DNA of 64,000 nucleotides from an uncultured Pseudomonadales bacterium (GCA_943788835.1 CALSRU010000004.1:27941-91940); one strand, 5' to 3'; counted from the stretch's first letter, positions 36,127 through 45,865 are shown. Notes: generated from the letters alone by a model not told the origin. Program-made: numbers and translations.

Positions 36127-36774
36127 ATGTCGTATAAGAAATTAGGTTTTAGCGCCTTTGTTGCCGTTATTACGTTGTCTAGCTCATGGTCGTATGCCGC
36201 GCCTCTTAATCTTGATCTTACTGAGTTTGATCCTGATATCTCCTTTTCACTCGGTAGTGTGACCTACGATGCAGCCACCGATCAATTCGATATGACAGCC
36301 GGTGCTGATATGTTGTACTCGGGGTCTTCTGATCAAGAAATATCGGGTACTTTTTTCGGATATTTGGGAGAGGTGACCTTAAATGCAGAAATAAGTGCCG
36401 GTGGTACGTTGGTGGGTGGCTCATTATCCGTTGTGGGCGACACCTCAGGCAGTATTATCAATGCTTCTGGAACGCTGCTCACGGCAGACCTTTTTGACTT
36501 TGGGTTTAGTAACGACTCCCAGCAAATACTTGAGTTTCGGTTCGATCCTACAGGCGGCGAGCTAGCACCATTTTATGCATTAACGCCAGGTGGTTTCGGT
36601 GGCATTATAATTTCGGTGACTGGCTACAACGACCAAAACTTCAATACAAGTTTTTCTGGAAGCGCTTTCGGCACTTTTGGTGATATAGCACCGATACCAA
36701 TTCCAGCGTCAGCATGGTTGTTTGTTTCCGCTTTATTCAGCACGATTGGTTTGCGTGCGCGCGTTAAGTACTAA
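36127..36774 (+). CDS. exported protein with PEP-CTERM-like sorting tail
   Basis: A 215-residue protein with an N-terminal signal peptide (cleavage likely after SSWSYA), a beta-rich body and a C-terminal tripartite signal: IPIPASAWLF, hydrophobic segment, then Arg/Lys (RARVKY). This resembles the VPxPA/PEP-CTERM signals recognised by exosortases, which process and release or anchor surface proteins. No exosortase gene is in the window. Its body is clearly related to the N-terminal domain of the next gene (SLGSVTYDAATDQFDMTAG versus NLVYVAADESFEFTAA; GGTLVGGSLSV versus AGSLAGGSLGD; PTGGELA versus VTGGELA). Function unknown. Confidence 0.75.
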   Translation: MSYKKLGFSAFVAVITLSSSWSYAAPLNLDLTEFDPDISFSLGSVTYDAATDQFDMTAGADMLYSGSSDQEISGTFFGYLGEVTLNAEISAGGTLVGGSLSVVGDTSGSIINASGTLLTADLFDFGFSNDSQQILEFRFDPTGGELAPFYALTPGGFGGIIISVTGYNDQNFNTSFSGSAFGTFGDIAPIPIPASAWLFVSALFSTIGLRARVKY

Positions 36775-36868
36775 ATAAAAATTAGCCTTGCCGGTAAGTA
36801 CTTAGGTTAATTTAAGGTGGTTAAGTCTTTTGGTCGACCTAGTTTAATGATGAGGATGGGCTGTTCTT

Positions 36869-38707
36869 ATGAAAATTTTTTGTACAAGTAAAGGGCTTCA
36901 TGGCGTGTTATTTAGATTAGCTGCAATGTTTGGTTTGTTGCTCTCCAGCCATGCGTTTTCGCAACCACTGACATTGGGGATGCCGTCAATTAATTTTAGC
37001 GGCGGTAACTTGGTGTATGTCGCTGCAGACGAATCTTTTGAGTTTACTGCCGCACCATCGACATGGCTTGACCTCTCAGTCATTCCTCCGGGAGGCAGAA
37101 TTGGTGATGCTACTGGTTCCGGTACAGAAACGTTCACGGTAAAAATACAAGTTGATGGCGCCGGATCGCTTGCGGGAGGATCGCTCGGTGACGACCTACT
37201 TATTGAGGGTAATGCCGTAATCGCTGGTACCGTTTATGACGGGATTTTATTGACGGGCGAAGTCGCAAGCTTTACAGCTTTGGGCGGTGCTGCCACTTCA
37301 AACGACGCTTATACCCTTACCTTTATTGTTACCGGCGGTGAGTTAGCTGGGTTGTACAGTGGGGGCGTTGGGATAAACCTCACTAGTGAAACTTCAACTT
37401 TTAATGGGGACTTTTCCGTTGATTTTGCCGGCGGGGCTAAAGGCCAGTTGGGTGCTCAAGATGTGGTGCCTGACGTTTGTGAAATTAGCTTAGAAGCTAC
37501 CTGTTTGGTTAATCTGCCGCCTGTGAGTGCGGAGTGCCAGGCAAAAATTGCGGCAACTACGCTGCTCTACACCGGATCTGCTCTAACGGCTGCCAACGTT
37601 ACTTTTATAGGTAACTACGGTGGCAATGTGGCCTATACCGGAGTTGATCTAACACCAGGTACAACCGTTCTTGCCGCAGCGACAGAGGCTGATATGACGG
37701 TCGACGCCCGCCCCGGTGACCTCGGTTCGAGATTAACAGTAAGCATCAACGGTGTTGAGGAAGAAATACATACTAGCTGTTCCGTGCCTTATGTTGCTGG
37801 ACAGCCAGCTCCGCTCAACGATGGCTCACCATCATCTAATTGGAGCGTCATTGCTTTTGTTGATAAATATGGCACGGTAGTCGACTCCACGCCACAAGAG
37901 CCGTCTTCATTGTGTGAAATTCCTCCCAGCGGTGCCGGATGTTATGTCAATGGTAAGGCTGATTCATTGACCTTTGAATATTCTGGCGGCGGCTGCGCAA
38001 TGAGTGATAGCGAAGCGCTGACCGCTATGATAAAACCGCCAGTCTGCACAGGGGCTGTTGATGAATCTTTGTTACCTCCTCAGGACGAAGTAACTGTCAG
38101 TGTTAGCAGAGGTTCAGTAACACCATCTACGATTGCGCTGGGTGACTCTTTTACTCTAAGTGGTTTTGGTTCATCCACGACGGTGACGCTGACTGATGCC
38201 TTGGGCAACACCGAAGTGAATGAATTTCATACTTCGTGTTCAGCTCCACTAGAAATAGGGGACGCCTTCGGCGGTATAACTTTATCTTTGTACGATGGCA
38301 TTCTAGGTGGCACTAGCGTAGATTTTATCTATAAGGTCACTAACATTGGCGATACGCCGGCTAATGATGTGCGTGTCATTGATGTGTTTGATGGTGATGT
38401 TCCTGGCACCCCGGTCGCCTCCATAGCGGCGGCGGAGATGGTGACGTTGACTAGGACGGTTGAAGTGGTTAATAGTGTTCAATCGAGCACCACTGCGTCT
38501 GCAGTCACTACGGGTGACTATACATGTGCAGCAGAAAGTGTTGTGGATGTGCATGAAACTGCGCGTTTGGATAAAGGCTCGAAAGGCTCTAAAGGCTCTA
38601 AGGGATCTAAGCGCGGTAGTAAAAAAATGAAAAAGAAAAACAAAAAAGGTAAGCACAAAAAGCACCATAAGCGCTCTAAAGGTGGCCGTAAAAAAGGTAG
38701 CCATTGA
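36869..38707 (+). CDS. large exported protein with Lys/Ser/Gly-rich C-terminal tail
   Basis: A 612-residue protein with a signal peptide ending near SSHAFSQ. Residues about 30-200 repeat the domain of the preceding gene. Two cysteine-containing modules follow, each ending in a similar HTSCS-x-P (HTSCSVPYVAG and HTSCSAPLEIG), resembling the DUF7467-type repeats of marine bacteria. A DUF11-like beta-sandwich (VDFIYKVTNIGDTPANDVRVIDVF) comes next. The last 45 residues are a run of GSK repeats and Lys/His (KGSKGSKGSKGSK, then KKMKKKNKKGK), strongly basic. It lacks the PEP-CTERM signal of its neighbour. The basic tail may bind an anionic surface or polysaccharide; this is a guess. Confidence 0.75.
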   Translation: MKIFCTSKGLHGVLFRLAAMFGLLLSSHAFSQPLTLGMPSINFSGGNLVYVAADESFEFTAAPSTWLDLSVIPPGGRIGDATGSGTETFTVKIQVDGAGSLAGGSLGDDLLIEGNAVIAGTVYDGILLTGEVASFTALGGAATSNDAYTLTFIVTGGELAGLYSGGVGINLTSETSTFNGDFSVDFAGGAKGQLGAQDVVPDVCEISLEATCLVNLPPVSAECQAKIAATTLLYTGSALTAANVTFIGNYGGNVAYTGVDLTPGTTVLAAATEADMTVDARPGDLGSRLTVSINGVEEEIHTSCSVPYVAGQPAPLNDGSPSSNWSVIAFVDKYGTVVDSTPQEPSSLCEIPPSGAGCYVNGKADSLTFEYSGGGCAMSDSEALTAMIKPPVCTGAVDESLLPPQDEVTVSVSRGSVTPSTIALGDSFTLSGFGSSTTVTLTDALGNTEVNEFHTSCSAPLEIGDAFGGITLSLYDGILGGTSVDFIYKVTNIGDTPANDVRVIDVFDGDVPGTPVASIAAAEMVTLTRTVEVVNSVQSSTTASAVTTGDYTCAAESVVDVHETARLDKGSKGSKGSKGSKRGSKKMKKKNKKGKHKKHHKRSKGGRKKGSH

Positions 38708-38770
38708 TCGAGCTATCCATTCCAATAAGGAGCAGTAAGTTTTTAAAATAAACTGCCCCTGTCGAGTAAC

Positions 38771-38797
38771 AAACCGCCGGCTTATGCTGGCGGTTTT
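38771..38797 (+). terminator. Rho-independent terminator after the Lys/Ser/Gly-tail gene
   Basis: AAACCGCCGGC-TTAT-GCTGGCGGTTTTTTT: an 11-bp stem with one G-T wobble and a seven-base T-run, 64 bases after the stop. Confidence 0.92.
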
Positions 38798-38853
38798 TTT
38801 ATGAGCCGTATATATTGAGCATGTTTGGTAAATAGTTTTTTGGAGTTAATGCA

Positions 38854-39558
38854 GTGGACTTTACGATTCGCCCTAAGTCGGTTCTTATGTGTTTGCTGTG
38901 CGTTATTGCTTTGCTGGCAACCCTGCACATTGCACAACTAGTGGCTTACTATTATATCGACGATTCCGATGTGTTTGATTTTGTCCAAGTAATTGATTTT
39001 GATTATGAGGGTAACTTGCCTTCGCTTTATTCCCATATGGCTATTTTTTTTGCAGCCTCATTGCTCTGGTTTATTGCTTTACAAAAACGAAAAACGCCGG
39101 CCGCGCCATATCGCTATCACTGGATTTTACTGGCTGTGATATTTACTTTTCTGGGCTTTGACGAGGCGTTGGCGCTGCACGAAGAGGTGGGGGATTTGTT
39201 CGAGGATCGCCGCTGGGTCGATGCCACCGGTTATCTTTTCTTTGCGTGGGTTGTGCCTTATGGCGCTTTACTGGCTATTTTCGTTATTTCCTATCTCCGC
39301 TTTGTGTTTGCCTTACCTCGTGTCACGATGCTACTTTTTATTACCGCGGGCGCGATGTTTGTCGGTGGTGCCGTTGGTATTGAAGTTTTTAGCGCTTATG
39401 AAGCAGATTTGAGGGGCTCAGAAACGATATTGTACAGCGTGCTTTACACGCTTGAAGAGCTGTGTGAGATGTGCGGGGTTGCGCTGTTCTGCTACGCGTT
39501 AATGCGTTACATTGAAAACGAATACGGTGGTTTACGAATACATTTCGATTCGGCGTAG
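38854..39558 (+). CDS. polytopic membrane protein of unknown function
   Basis: A 234-residue integral membrane protein with about six hydrophobic segments. I do not recognise the family. Conserved-looking polar residues sit at membrane boundaries: TFLGFDEALALHEEVGDLFE after segment three, and GIEVFSAYE with YTLEELCEMCGVALF near the end. The Glu/Asp/His pattern is what a metal-binding or redox-type membrane enzyme might show, but no known motif is met. The GTG start follows GGAG at 8-base spacing. It stands alone between a terminator and recA. Confidence 0.65.
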   Translation: MDFTIRPKSVLMCLLCVIALLATLHIAQLVAYYYIDDSDVFDFVQVIDFDYEGNLPSLYSHMAIFFAASLLWFIALQKRKTPAAPYRYHWILLAVIFTFLGFDEALALHEEVGDLFEDRRWVDATGYLFFAWVVPYGALLAIFVISYLRFVFALPRVTMLLFITAGAMFVGGAVGIEVFSAYEADLRGSETILYSVLYTLEELCEMCGVALFCYALMRYIENEYGGLRIHFDSA

Positions 39559-39745
39559 CGTTGGGGCTTTGGCTGGGTGCGCTGGGATTCTGCAGTGCAG
39601 TGTGCAATTCTATTGTGGGCGCTAAGGTACTTTTCGCCGGCCTTAGTCGATTTTTTTTGTTTAACGTTGAGTTTTGCTGCCCCGCAACGATGCGGTTTGC
39701 GCGATATCTACAAAATTATAAAAGACACTTGTCAAAAGCTCCTAT

Positions 39746-39765
39746 TACTGTTTAAATATACAGTA
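39746..39765 (+). promoter_or_regulatory. recA: LexA (SOS) box upstream of recA
   Basis: TACTGTTTAAATATACAGTA matches the LexA consensus CTGT-N8-ACAG perfectly and is symmetrical at both ends. It lies about 90 bases before the recA start and overlaps a promoter-like TTGTCA-N17-TTAAAT. recA-recX is therefore expected to be LexA-repressed and DNA-damage inducible. Confidence 0.9.
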
Positions 39766-39851
39766 TTAGCTGCTGATGCTTAATTGGTGCCATCAGTACC
39801 TTTTTATAGCGGGTTCTATTTCACCATACTGTCAAACAAGAGGTCACTCCA

Positions 39852-40892
39852 ATGGAAGATAACCGAACAAAAGCACTTGATGCTGCCGTCTCGCAAATTG
39901 AAAGGCAATTTGGTAAGGGCACTATCATGCGCATGGGTGATGAGCACCGAGAGGCCATACCGTCTATCTCAACGGGCTCATTAGGGTTAGATATTGCGCT
40001 GGGTATTGGTGGTCTACCAAAAGGCCGTGTGGTTGAGATCTATGGGCCGGAATCGTCAGGTAAAACAACATTAACATTGCAGGTTGTCGCTGAATGTCAG
40101 AAAGCGGGCGGTACCGCAGCCTTTATCGATGCTGAGCATGCACTAGATCCTGGCTATGCTGAAAAACTGGGCGTTAATGTCGATAACTTATTAGTATCAC
40201 AGCCGGATACAGGTGAGCAGGCTTTGGAAGTGGCCGACATGCTAGTGCGCTCAAGTGCTGTTGATGTCATCGTAGTTGACTCGGTCGCAGCGCTCACGCC
40301 TAAGGCCGAAATTGAGGGCGACATGGGTGATCATCATGTGGGTCTCCAGGCACGTCTTATGTCGCAGGCGCTGCGAAAAATCACGGGCAACATCAAGCGC
40401 TCGAACTGCCTCGTTATTTTTATTAACCAAATTCGTATGAAAATTGGTGTCATGTTTGGCAACCCAGAAACCACAACGGGTGGTAACGCACTTAAATTTT
40501 ACTCTTCAGTTCGGCTCGATATCCGTCGAATTGGTGCCGTTAAAGATGGCGATGAAGTCGTTGGTAATGAGACTCGGGTGAAAGTAGTTAAGAATAAAGT
40601 GGCACCGCCGTTCAGGCAGGCTGAATTTCAAATTCTGTATGGCAAGGGTATCTTTCAAAAAGCTGAGCTTATTGATATTGGTGTTAAGCAGGGGCTTATT
40701 AATAAAGCGGGTGCTTGGTATAGCTACAAAGAAGACCGTATCGGCCAAGGTAAATCTAATGCCGCGAAATTTATGGTTGAAAATCCAGCCATCTCCGACG
40801 AAATTGAAACGCTCATTCGAACTCAACTGCTAACGCCGGTGTCGAATGCGCCTGCCCAAGAAGAAGCGGGCGAGCTCGAAGTCATTGATTAA
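39852..40892 (+). CDS. recA: recombinase RecA
   Basis: Strand-exchange ATPase and SOS co-protease. The 346-residue protein has Walker [10 protein letters not shown], the DAEHALDP segment, Walker [19 protein letters not shown], the L2 DNA-binding loop [26 protein letters not shown] and the acidic C-terminal tail. Preceded by a LexA box and followed by recX after 17 bases. Confidence 0.98.
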   Translation: MEDNRTKALDAAVSQIERQFGKGTIMRMGDEHREAIPSISTGSLGLDIALGIGGLPKGRVVEIYGPESSGKTTLTLQVVAECQKAGGTAAFIDAEHALDPGYAEKLGVNVDNLLVSQPDTGEQALEVADMLVRSSAVDVIVVDSVAALTPKAEIEGDMGDHHVGLQARLMSQALRKITGNIKRSNCLVIFINQIRMKIGVMFGNPETTTGGNALKFYSSVRLDIRRIGAVKDGDEVVGNETRVKVVKNKVAPPFRQAEFQILYGKGIFQKAELIDIGVKQGLINKAGAWYSYKEDRIGQGKSNAAKFMVENPAISDEIETLIRTQLLTPVSNAPAQEEAGELEVID

Positions 40893-40909
40893 ACTGGGCG
40901 ATCGCCGCT

Positions 40910-41515
40910 ATGTCAGACAATAACCCGTCATTGCTGCAAGCAGAGAGACGTCATCCGCCTGCCGAGGCGCCTCTTCAAGGCCTTACAAGGTCACAAGAGC
41001 GCTTACCGCTTTTGGCGCAAAAAGAATGTGATCAGGCAGTGGTTCCTGCATCCGAGGCGCCGCAGCAAACCTCGCAAGAGTTAGTAAAGAGCGTGCGTCG
41101 TTCGGCTATGGACTTACTGGCTCGGCGCGAGTACTCGACGGTTGAGTTGCAACGCAAGCTGTTGGTGAAGTTTTCTGCGTATGAAATTATCGACCGAGAG
41201 CTTACGCGGCTTACCTGCCAAGGTTTGTTGAGTGATGAGCGTTTTGCTGAGGCCTATTCGCGTTATCGAAGCGGGGCAGGGTTTGGTCCTTCCCGCATTT
41301 TGTTAGAGCTGCGCCAAAAGGGTGTGAAAGACGAGCTGTCTAAGCAGGCCATAAAAAAAGGCGGGTTTGATTGGTATCGACTGGTTAAGTTTGCTAAAGA
41401 GAAGAAGTTTGGCAGGGAAGCGCCTGCCGAAAGTAAAGAAAAGGCACGTCAGGTTCGCTTTTTGCAGTATCGAGGTTTTACCACCGACCAAATAGCCGAG
41501 CTTTATGCCAGCTAG
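40910..41515 (+). CDS. recX: RecA regulator RecX
   Basis: Modulates RecA filament growth. The core (about residues 65-200) has tandem three-helix repeats typical of RecX: AMDLLARREYSTVELQRKLL, LLSDERFAEAYSRYRSGAGFGPSRILLELRQKGV and a C-terminal KARQVRFLQYRGFTTDQI. Its first 60 residues are a low-complexity extension not usual in RecX. A later start is possible, for example GTG in LVKSVRRSAMD. It is co-oriented with recA as in most gammaproteobacteria. Confidence 0.9.
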   Translation: MSDNNPSLLQAERRHPPAEAPLQGLTRSQERLPLLAQKECDQAVVPASEAPQQTSQELVKSVRRSAMDLLARREYSTVELQRKLLVKFSAYEIIDRELTRLTCQGLLSDERFAEAYSRYRSGAGFGPSRILLELRQKGVKDELSKQAIKKGGFDWYRLVKFAKEKKFGREAPAESKEKARQVRFLQYRGFTTDQIAELYAS

Positions 41516-41830
41516 GCTACTTGGAATCTGGCTGGCCGTGATGACTGATTATGAGGGCTAGCAGCTATAACTAGGCGGTATGGCTGGACGGTATGACAAG
41601 CACTATGGTCAGAAGCTGTAACTAGCTGAATCTTTCCTTAACTGTGTGCTTGCCCTCCAAGCCACCTCTCATGCCTGTCTTATTTTTACCTTAGCTTTTG
41701 CCCTCATCATAGCGTCCAGATTACTGTGCCTATATGCAGGATAGGGGGGGAGCTTTTATCCTTTTAATAGCTCTTCACTCATTAAGTCGTTAATCGCGGC
41801 GTCATGAACTCTTAATATTTTTGATTAGGC
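41516..41830. other. recX-glxA convergent gap
   Basis: No gene. Short imperfect direct repeats occur at 41560-41630 (AGCTATAACTAG and AGCTGTAACTAG; GCGGTATGGC and GACGGTATGAC). No clear Rho-independent terminator for either convergent gene. Confidence 0.5.
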
Positions 41831-42805
41831 TTATGAAAAAAGTTTGGCTTTAACGGCCGATCGATAGTCGCCTGCTGTGATTGCCATGAAACGTTTAAAA
41901 ACGCTGCTGAAGTGGCTGGCATCGCAAAATCCACATTGCTGAGCGATTTCTCCTATGCTGAGGTTGCTGTTTTTAAGTAGGGCTTTTGCATATTCAACTT
42001 TTAGTTGCTGCAAATAATAATTAGGCGTCGAGTTGGTAGCCAATTTAAAACGGCGGTTGAGTGTGCGCACGCTCATGTCCATCATTTGAGCCATATTTGT
42101 GCTGCTAATGGCTTGTTTAAAGTTTTCCCGCATCCAGTGCTGAAGTCTGACTATATCTTCATCGCTGTGTGATTTTCGTTCTTGATCAATATAAAGGCTA
42201 GTGGCATACGACTTTCTTACCTCCGGCGAAAAATTTGCTTCAACCTTTTGAGCAATTTTTTTGCCGTGTAAAGACTCAATAAAATAAATCATCAGGTCGG
42301 CAATCGAGTTAATGCTTGCGGCACAATAGATATTATCTGAGCGTGTAATTAAAAAATCTTTTTGAATTTTCACGGCCGGGTAACGCTGCTTAAATTTGTC
42401 TAATTGAGTCCAATGAGTGGTTGCTGCTTTTTGATCGAGTAAGCCCGCTTCGGCAAGCAAGCAGCTGCTGCTGCCAATGGCGCAAATGTTGGTGCCGTTG
42501 TCTGCCCAGCGTTTTAGCAGTGGAATTAGGTATTGTTGCTTGCGCACTACGCTCAATGGGTTGCGCCATATAGCAGCTAAAAAAATAATATCGGGGCTGG
42601 CAATGGCTTTGGGATGCGCTTGGGTGCTAATTTCAATGCCGCCTGCGCAGCGTATTCTGCGCCTGGAGCCATAGATGCCGGGCAGGGGCATCAATTCACG
42701 TGTGGCGGATGTTTGCGCATCGATCGCAGCGCTGATCATTTCGCTGGCTAAGCTAACGCTTGAGGCAAGGCAGTTGTCGTAGGCGATAAAAGCAATTTGA
42801 GGCAT
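41831..42805 (-). CDS. GlxA-type AraC family transcriptional regulator
   Basis: A 324-residue regulator with an N-terminal DJ-1/PfpI (glutamine amidotransferase-like) domain (about 1-170) and a C-terminal AraC double helix-turn-helix (about 215-315: MSVRTLNRRFKLATNSTPNYYLQQLKVEYAK, then IGEIAQQCGFCDASHFSSVFKRF). Such proteins usually activate catabolic or stress genes. The effector is unknown. It is divergent from fabY, about 200 bases away, so fabY or its operon is a candidate target. Confidence 0.85.
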   Translation of the reverse strand: MPQIAFIAYDNCLASSVSLASEMISAAIDAQTSATRELMPLPGIYGSRRRIRCAGGIEISTQAHPKAIASPDIIFLAAIWRNPLSVVRKQQYLIPLLKRWADNGTNICAIGSSSCLLAEAGLLDQKAATTHWTQLDKFKQRYPAVKIQKDFLITRSDNIYCAASINSIADLMIYFIESLHGKKIAQKVEANFSPEVRKSYATSLYIDQERKSHSDEDIVRLQHWMRENFKQAISSTNMAQMMDMSVRTLNRRFKLATNSTPNYYLQQLKVEYAKALLKNSNLSIGEIAQQCGFCDASHFSSVFKRFMAITAGDYRSAVKAKLFS

Positions 42806-43002
42806 GGGGGAATTTATTACCCTGTGTAGTTGCTGGGTTAAAAATAGTTACAGAATGACTGAATTATAATAGTAAATGTCTTTAATTCAATATCGCTAAT
42901 TGGGTTCGTTTGCCTACACTTCAATTTCTGGAGTGCAGTTCGGTAAGCCGCTGTGGAAGGCCCGCACACCCCAGCATGATTCCAAAACCTGAGGACCATC
43001 GA

Positions 43003-44862
43003 GTGACCCATTTACCCGTGATTGTTAGTTATGGCGGCATCAGCCCGGCCGGCCGCAGTTCGTTTGGACACGCTTACCGTAGACTAATATTTGATGCGCT
43101 TAATGCAACGCAAAAACAAGCAACACTGGCCAGCCTTGGCCAATTGATGCGGGTGGCGGTGGATGCGACGGGCGCTGAGGAGCAAATACTAGCGGGCACG
43201 CTTATTAGACAGTTAGATCCTGCATTGCTCGACCCTATGGCTGTGCCCAGTAATCACGCTATGCAAACGATTGGCTCGGAGCAGGTGCCTACAGTGTTTG
43301 AAGTCAATACACGGCATTTGCCTAAAGAGGTTCCATCACAGTGGCAATTAGAGCCGCTAGTGAACGGTAATACCCGAGTAACCGTTAGCGGCGCACAGGG
43401 GCTGCTTGTGCCTTCACATCGGGAGTTAAAGGTCCATACAGCGGGGCAGTTGCCAGCGGGGTTTGACCCTGGCACTTTGTACAATTCGCGCAATCATCCG
43501 CGCGGCCTGCAGATGACGGTGTTTGGTGCATCTGATGCGCTAGGTTCTCTTGGTATCGACTGGCAGCTTGTATGTGGCGCTGTATCGCCCGATCAAATTA
43601 GCGTTTATGCCGGCAGCGGAATGGGCCAGCTCGACGCACAGGGAAGCGGAGGGATGCTGTCAGCGAGGTTTAACGGCAAGCGCGTCAGCTCCAAACAATG
43701 CCCGCTGGGTTTTGCTGAAATGCCGGCAGATTTTATTAATGCTTATCTTTTGGGTAGCCTTGGCACTACCGGCACCAGTATGGGTGCATGCGCATCGTTT
43801 CTTTATAATTTGCGCCAGGCCATTGCCGATATTCAAGCGGGCAAAAGTCGTGTGGCCATTGTGGGCGGCAGTGAGGCACCTATCTTGCCCGATATTATTG
43901 AGGGCTATTCGGCTATGGGAGCGTTGGCTACCGCGCAGGGCTTGCGCGAGCTCGATGGCGGCAAACTCGATTACCGTCGTGCCTGTCGACCGTTTGGCGA
44001 AAACTGCGGATTCACGTTATCCGAGTCGGCGCAATTTGTTGTGCTATTCGACGACGCGTTAGCTTGCGAGTTGGGCGCGCAGATTCATGGCGCGGCCACC
44101 GATGTGTTTGTGAATGCGGATGGCTTTAAAAAATCGATTTCAGCGCCTGGTGTCGGTAATTATTTGACCATGGCTCGCGCCTTGGCAAGTGGCCGAGCTT
44201 TGCTTGGCCAGAACGCTGTGCGTGAACGTAGTTTTGTACAGGCGCACGGCACGAGCACGCCGCAAAACAGAGTGACTGAATCGGCTGTTTTAAGCAGCGT
44301 TGCTGGCGAGTTTGGCATTGAGCATTGGCCGGTAGTGGCAGTAAAAAACTTTATGGGTCACTCGGTCGGAACCGCCGGTGCCGATCAGTTAATGGCTACT
44401 TTGGGTGTTTGGCAAGAGGGCATTTTGCCAGGCATCACCAACATCGATGAGCCCGCAGCCGATGTGCAAACGCGTCATTTGACTATTAGTGGTGAGCACA
44501 AAGATGTGGGGGCTGATGGCACCGAGCTAGCCATCATTAACGCTAAAGGGTTTGGGGGCAATAACGCCTCGGCGGTTGTGGTTTCGCCCACCGTGGTGGA
44601 GCAGATGCTACGTAAGAAGCATGGCGCAGTGGCATGGAAAAACTACCAGCAAAAGCGAGAGCAAACGCTTGAAAATGCAAACGGCTATGACCAAGCAATG
44701 CTGAGCGGCACGCAAAGCCCTGTATACTTATTCGATAATAATGTAATGGACGGTGATGCTCTGCGCTTTGAAACCAATAAAGTGTATGTGCCAGGCTTTA
44801 ACAAACCGGTTGATCTGCCGGTCACCTCACCCTATGCAAAATGGTTAGATGACACTGTCTAG
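43003..44862 (+). CDS. fabY: beta-ketoacyl-ACP synthase FabY
   Basis: Large ketoacyl synthase of the FabY class, which in P. aeruginosa starts fatty acid synthesis from acetyl-CoA and malonyl-ACP in place of FabH. The N-terminus VIVSYGGISPAGRSSFGHAYRR matches that group. Catalytic Cys is in TSMGACASFLYN, with His in VQAHGTSTPQNR and KNFMGHSVGTAG. The frame is open back to 42910, but the GTG at 43003 has GAGGA 7 bases before it and begins right at the conserved strand, giving 619 residues. No fabH is seen in the fab cluster of this window, which fits. Confidence 0.88.
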   Translation: MTHLPVIVSYGGISPAGRSSFGHAYRRLIFDALNATQKQATLASLGQLMRVAVDATGAEEQILAGTLIRQLDPALLDPMAVPSNHAMQTIGSEQVPTVFEVNTRHLPKEVPSQWQLEPLVNGNTRVTVSGAQGLLVPSHRELKVHTAGQLPAGFDPGTLYNSRNHPRGLQMTVFGASDALGSLGIDWQLVCGAVSPDQISVYAGSGMGQLDAQGSGGMLSARFNGKRVSSKQCPLGFAEMPADFINAYLLGSLGTTGTSMGACASFLYNLRQAIADIQAGKSRVAIVGGSEAPILPDIIEGYSAMGALATAQGLRELDGGKLDYRRACRPFGENCGFTLSESAQFVVLFDDALACELGAQIHGAATDVFVNADGFKKSISAPGVGNYLTMARALASGRALLGQNAVRERSFVQAHGTSTPQNRVTESAVLSSVAGEFGIEHWPVVAVKNFMGHSVGTAGADQLMATLGVWQEGILPGITNIDEPAADVQTRHLTISGEHKDVGADGTELAIINAKGFGGNNASAVVVSPTVVEQMLRKKHGAVAWKNYQQKREQTLENANGYDQAMLSGTQSPVYLFDNNVMDGDALRFETNKVYVPGFNKPVDLPVTSPYAKWLDDTV

Positions 44863-44975
44863 GCCTTGGTTATAAAGTGCGGTGGCTCTAGTGTGAAACT
44901 CAGTGTCGACTATCACGTATAATGCTCGACTTGTTTGTCAGCGCGCGTATAACAGAACTTGAGAGATTATTGTTA

Positions 44976-45542
44976 ATGGATGCTATCACTGCCTTGCACA
45001 CACGGGTGTCTTCGCCACGTCTGGTTGAGCCGGCGCCTACACCCGAGCACCGCGAAGTAATTTTTAAGGCGGCTTTGCGCGCGCCGGATCATGCAGCGTT
45101 ACGTACCTGGCGCTTTTTGTGTATTGAGGGCGAGGGTAGGGTAGAGCTGGGCGAAAAAATGGTGGCTGCAGCACTGCGCCAAGATCCAGCATTGAGCGAG
45201 GCTATGCAAACACGCAGGCTTAATTCGCCGCAGCGAGCCCCCTTAGTTATTGTGGCAGTGGTTCGTTTGCGCGAGCATCCTAAAGTGCCGGCTATTGAAC
45301 AGTGGCTATCGGTAGGAGCCGCCACCAGTAATATGTTGTTAGCGGCACATGCGCTGGGTTACGGAGCCATGTGGCGCTCAGGTAGTTTGAGTCACGACCG
45401 CAGCTTTATGACCGACATAGGCTTGCAGGCCGAGGAGCATATTGTTGGTTTTTTATATATGGGCAGTGTTGCTGGCGCACTCAGGTCGCCGGCCGAGCAT
45501 GTGGTGAGCGATTATTTTTCGTCGTGGCCCGCGGCTACCTAA
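44976..45542 (+). CDS. nitroreductase family protein, YdjA-like
   Basis: A 188-residue FMN-dependent oxidoreductase of the nitroreductase superfamily. Features are an N-terminal MDAITALHTRVSSPRL, the flavin-contact APDHAALRTWRF segment, NMLLAAHALGYGAMWRSG and the C-terminal GFLYMGSVAG, all close to YdjA. Such proteins reduce nitro compounds or quinones in vitro; the natural substrate is unknown. The frame opens earlier at 44922, but the ATG at 44976 matches YdjA-type N-termini. Confidence 0.85.
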   Translation: MDAITALHTRVSSPRLVEPAPTPEHREVIFKAALRAPDHAALRTWRFLCIEGEGRVELGEKMVAAALRQDPALSEAMQTRRLNSPQRAPLVIVAVVRLREHPKVPAIEQWLSVGAATSNMLLAAHALGYGAMWRSGSLSHDRSFMTDIGLQAEEHIVGFLYMGSVAGALRSPAEHVVSDYFSSWPAAT

Positions 45543-45865
45543 TCGCGCGCTAGCCGTTACTAAAGCAAGTGAATATGGCTGCAATTTAGTCGGGTAAGGG
45601 CTCTGTAGCGTTGTGGATAACTTGGTGCGTAAAGTTTTTTGGCTTTGGCTAGGCGCCTGCTCGCCGAAGCTAAATATTGCTAGCAGTGTATAAAAATAAA
45701 AAATTATTTATAAAAAACAGATGGTTAAGAGGCTTTTGTATAACTTAATGTTAGGTTTTCACTCTAACTGTATAAAATAATGACTTCAGACAGCGTGTGG
45801 GTAACTGTTTTTGCGGTTAATTGCGCACTACTACAGTATGCGCTGTGCATTCTCGTAGCCCGCCT
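45543..45865. other. nitroreductase-queD convergent gap
   Basis: AT-rich and without a gene. No strong terminator hairpin was found for either convergent gene. Confidence 0.5.
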
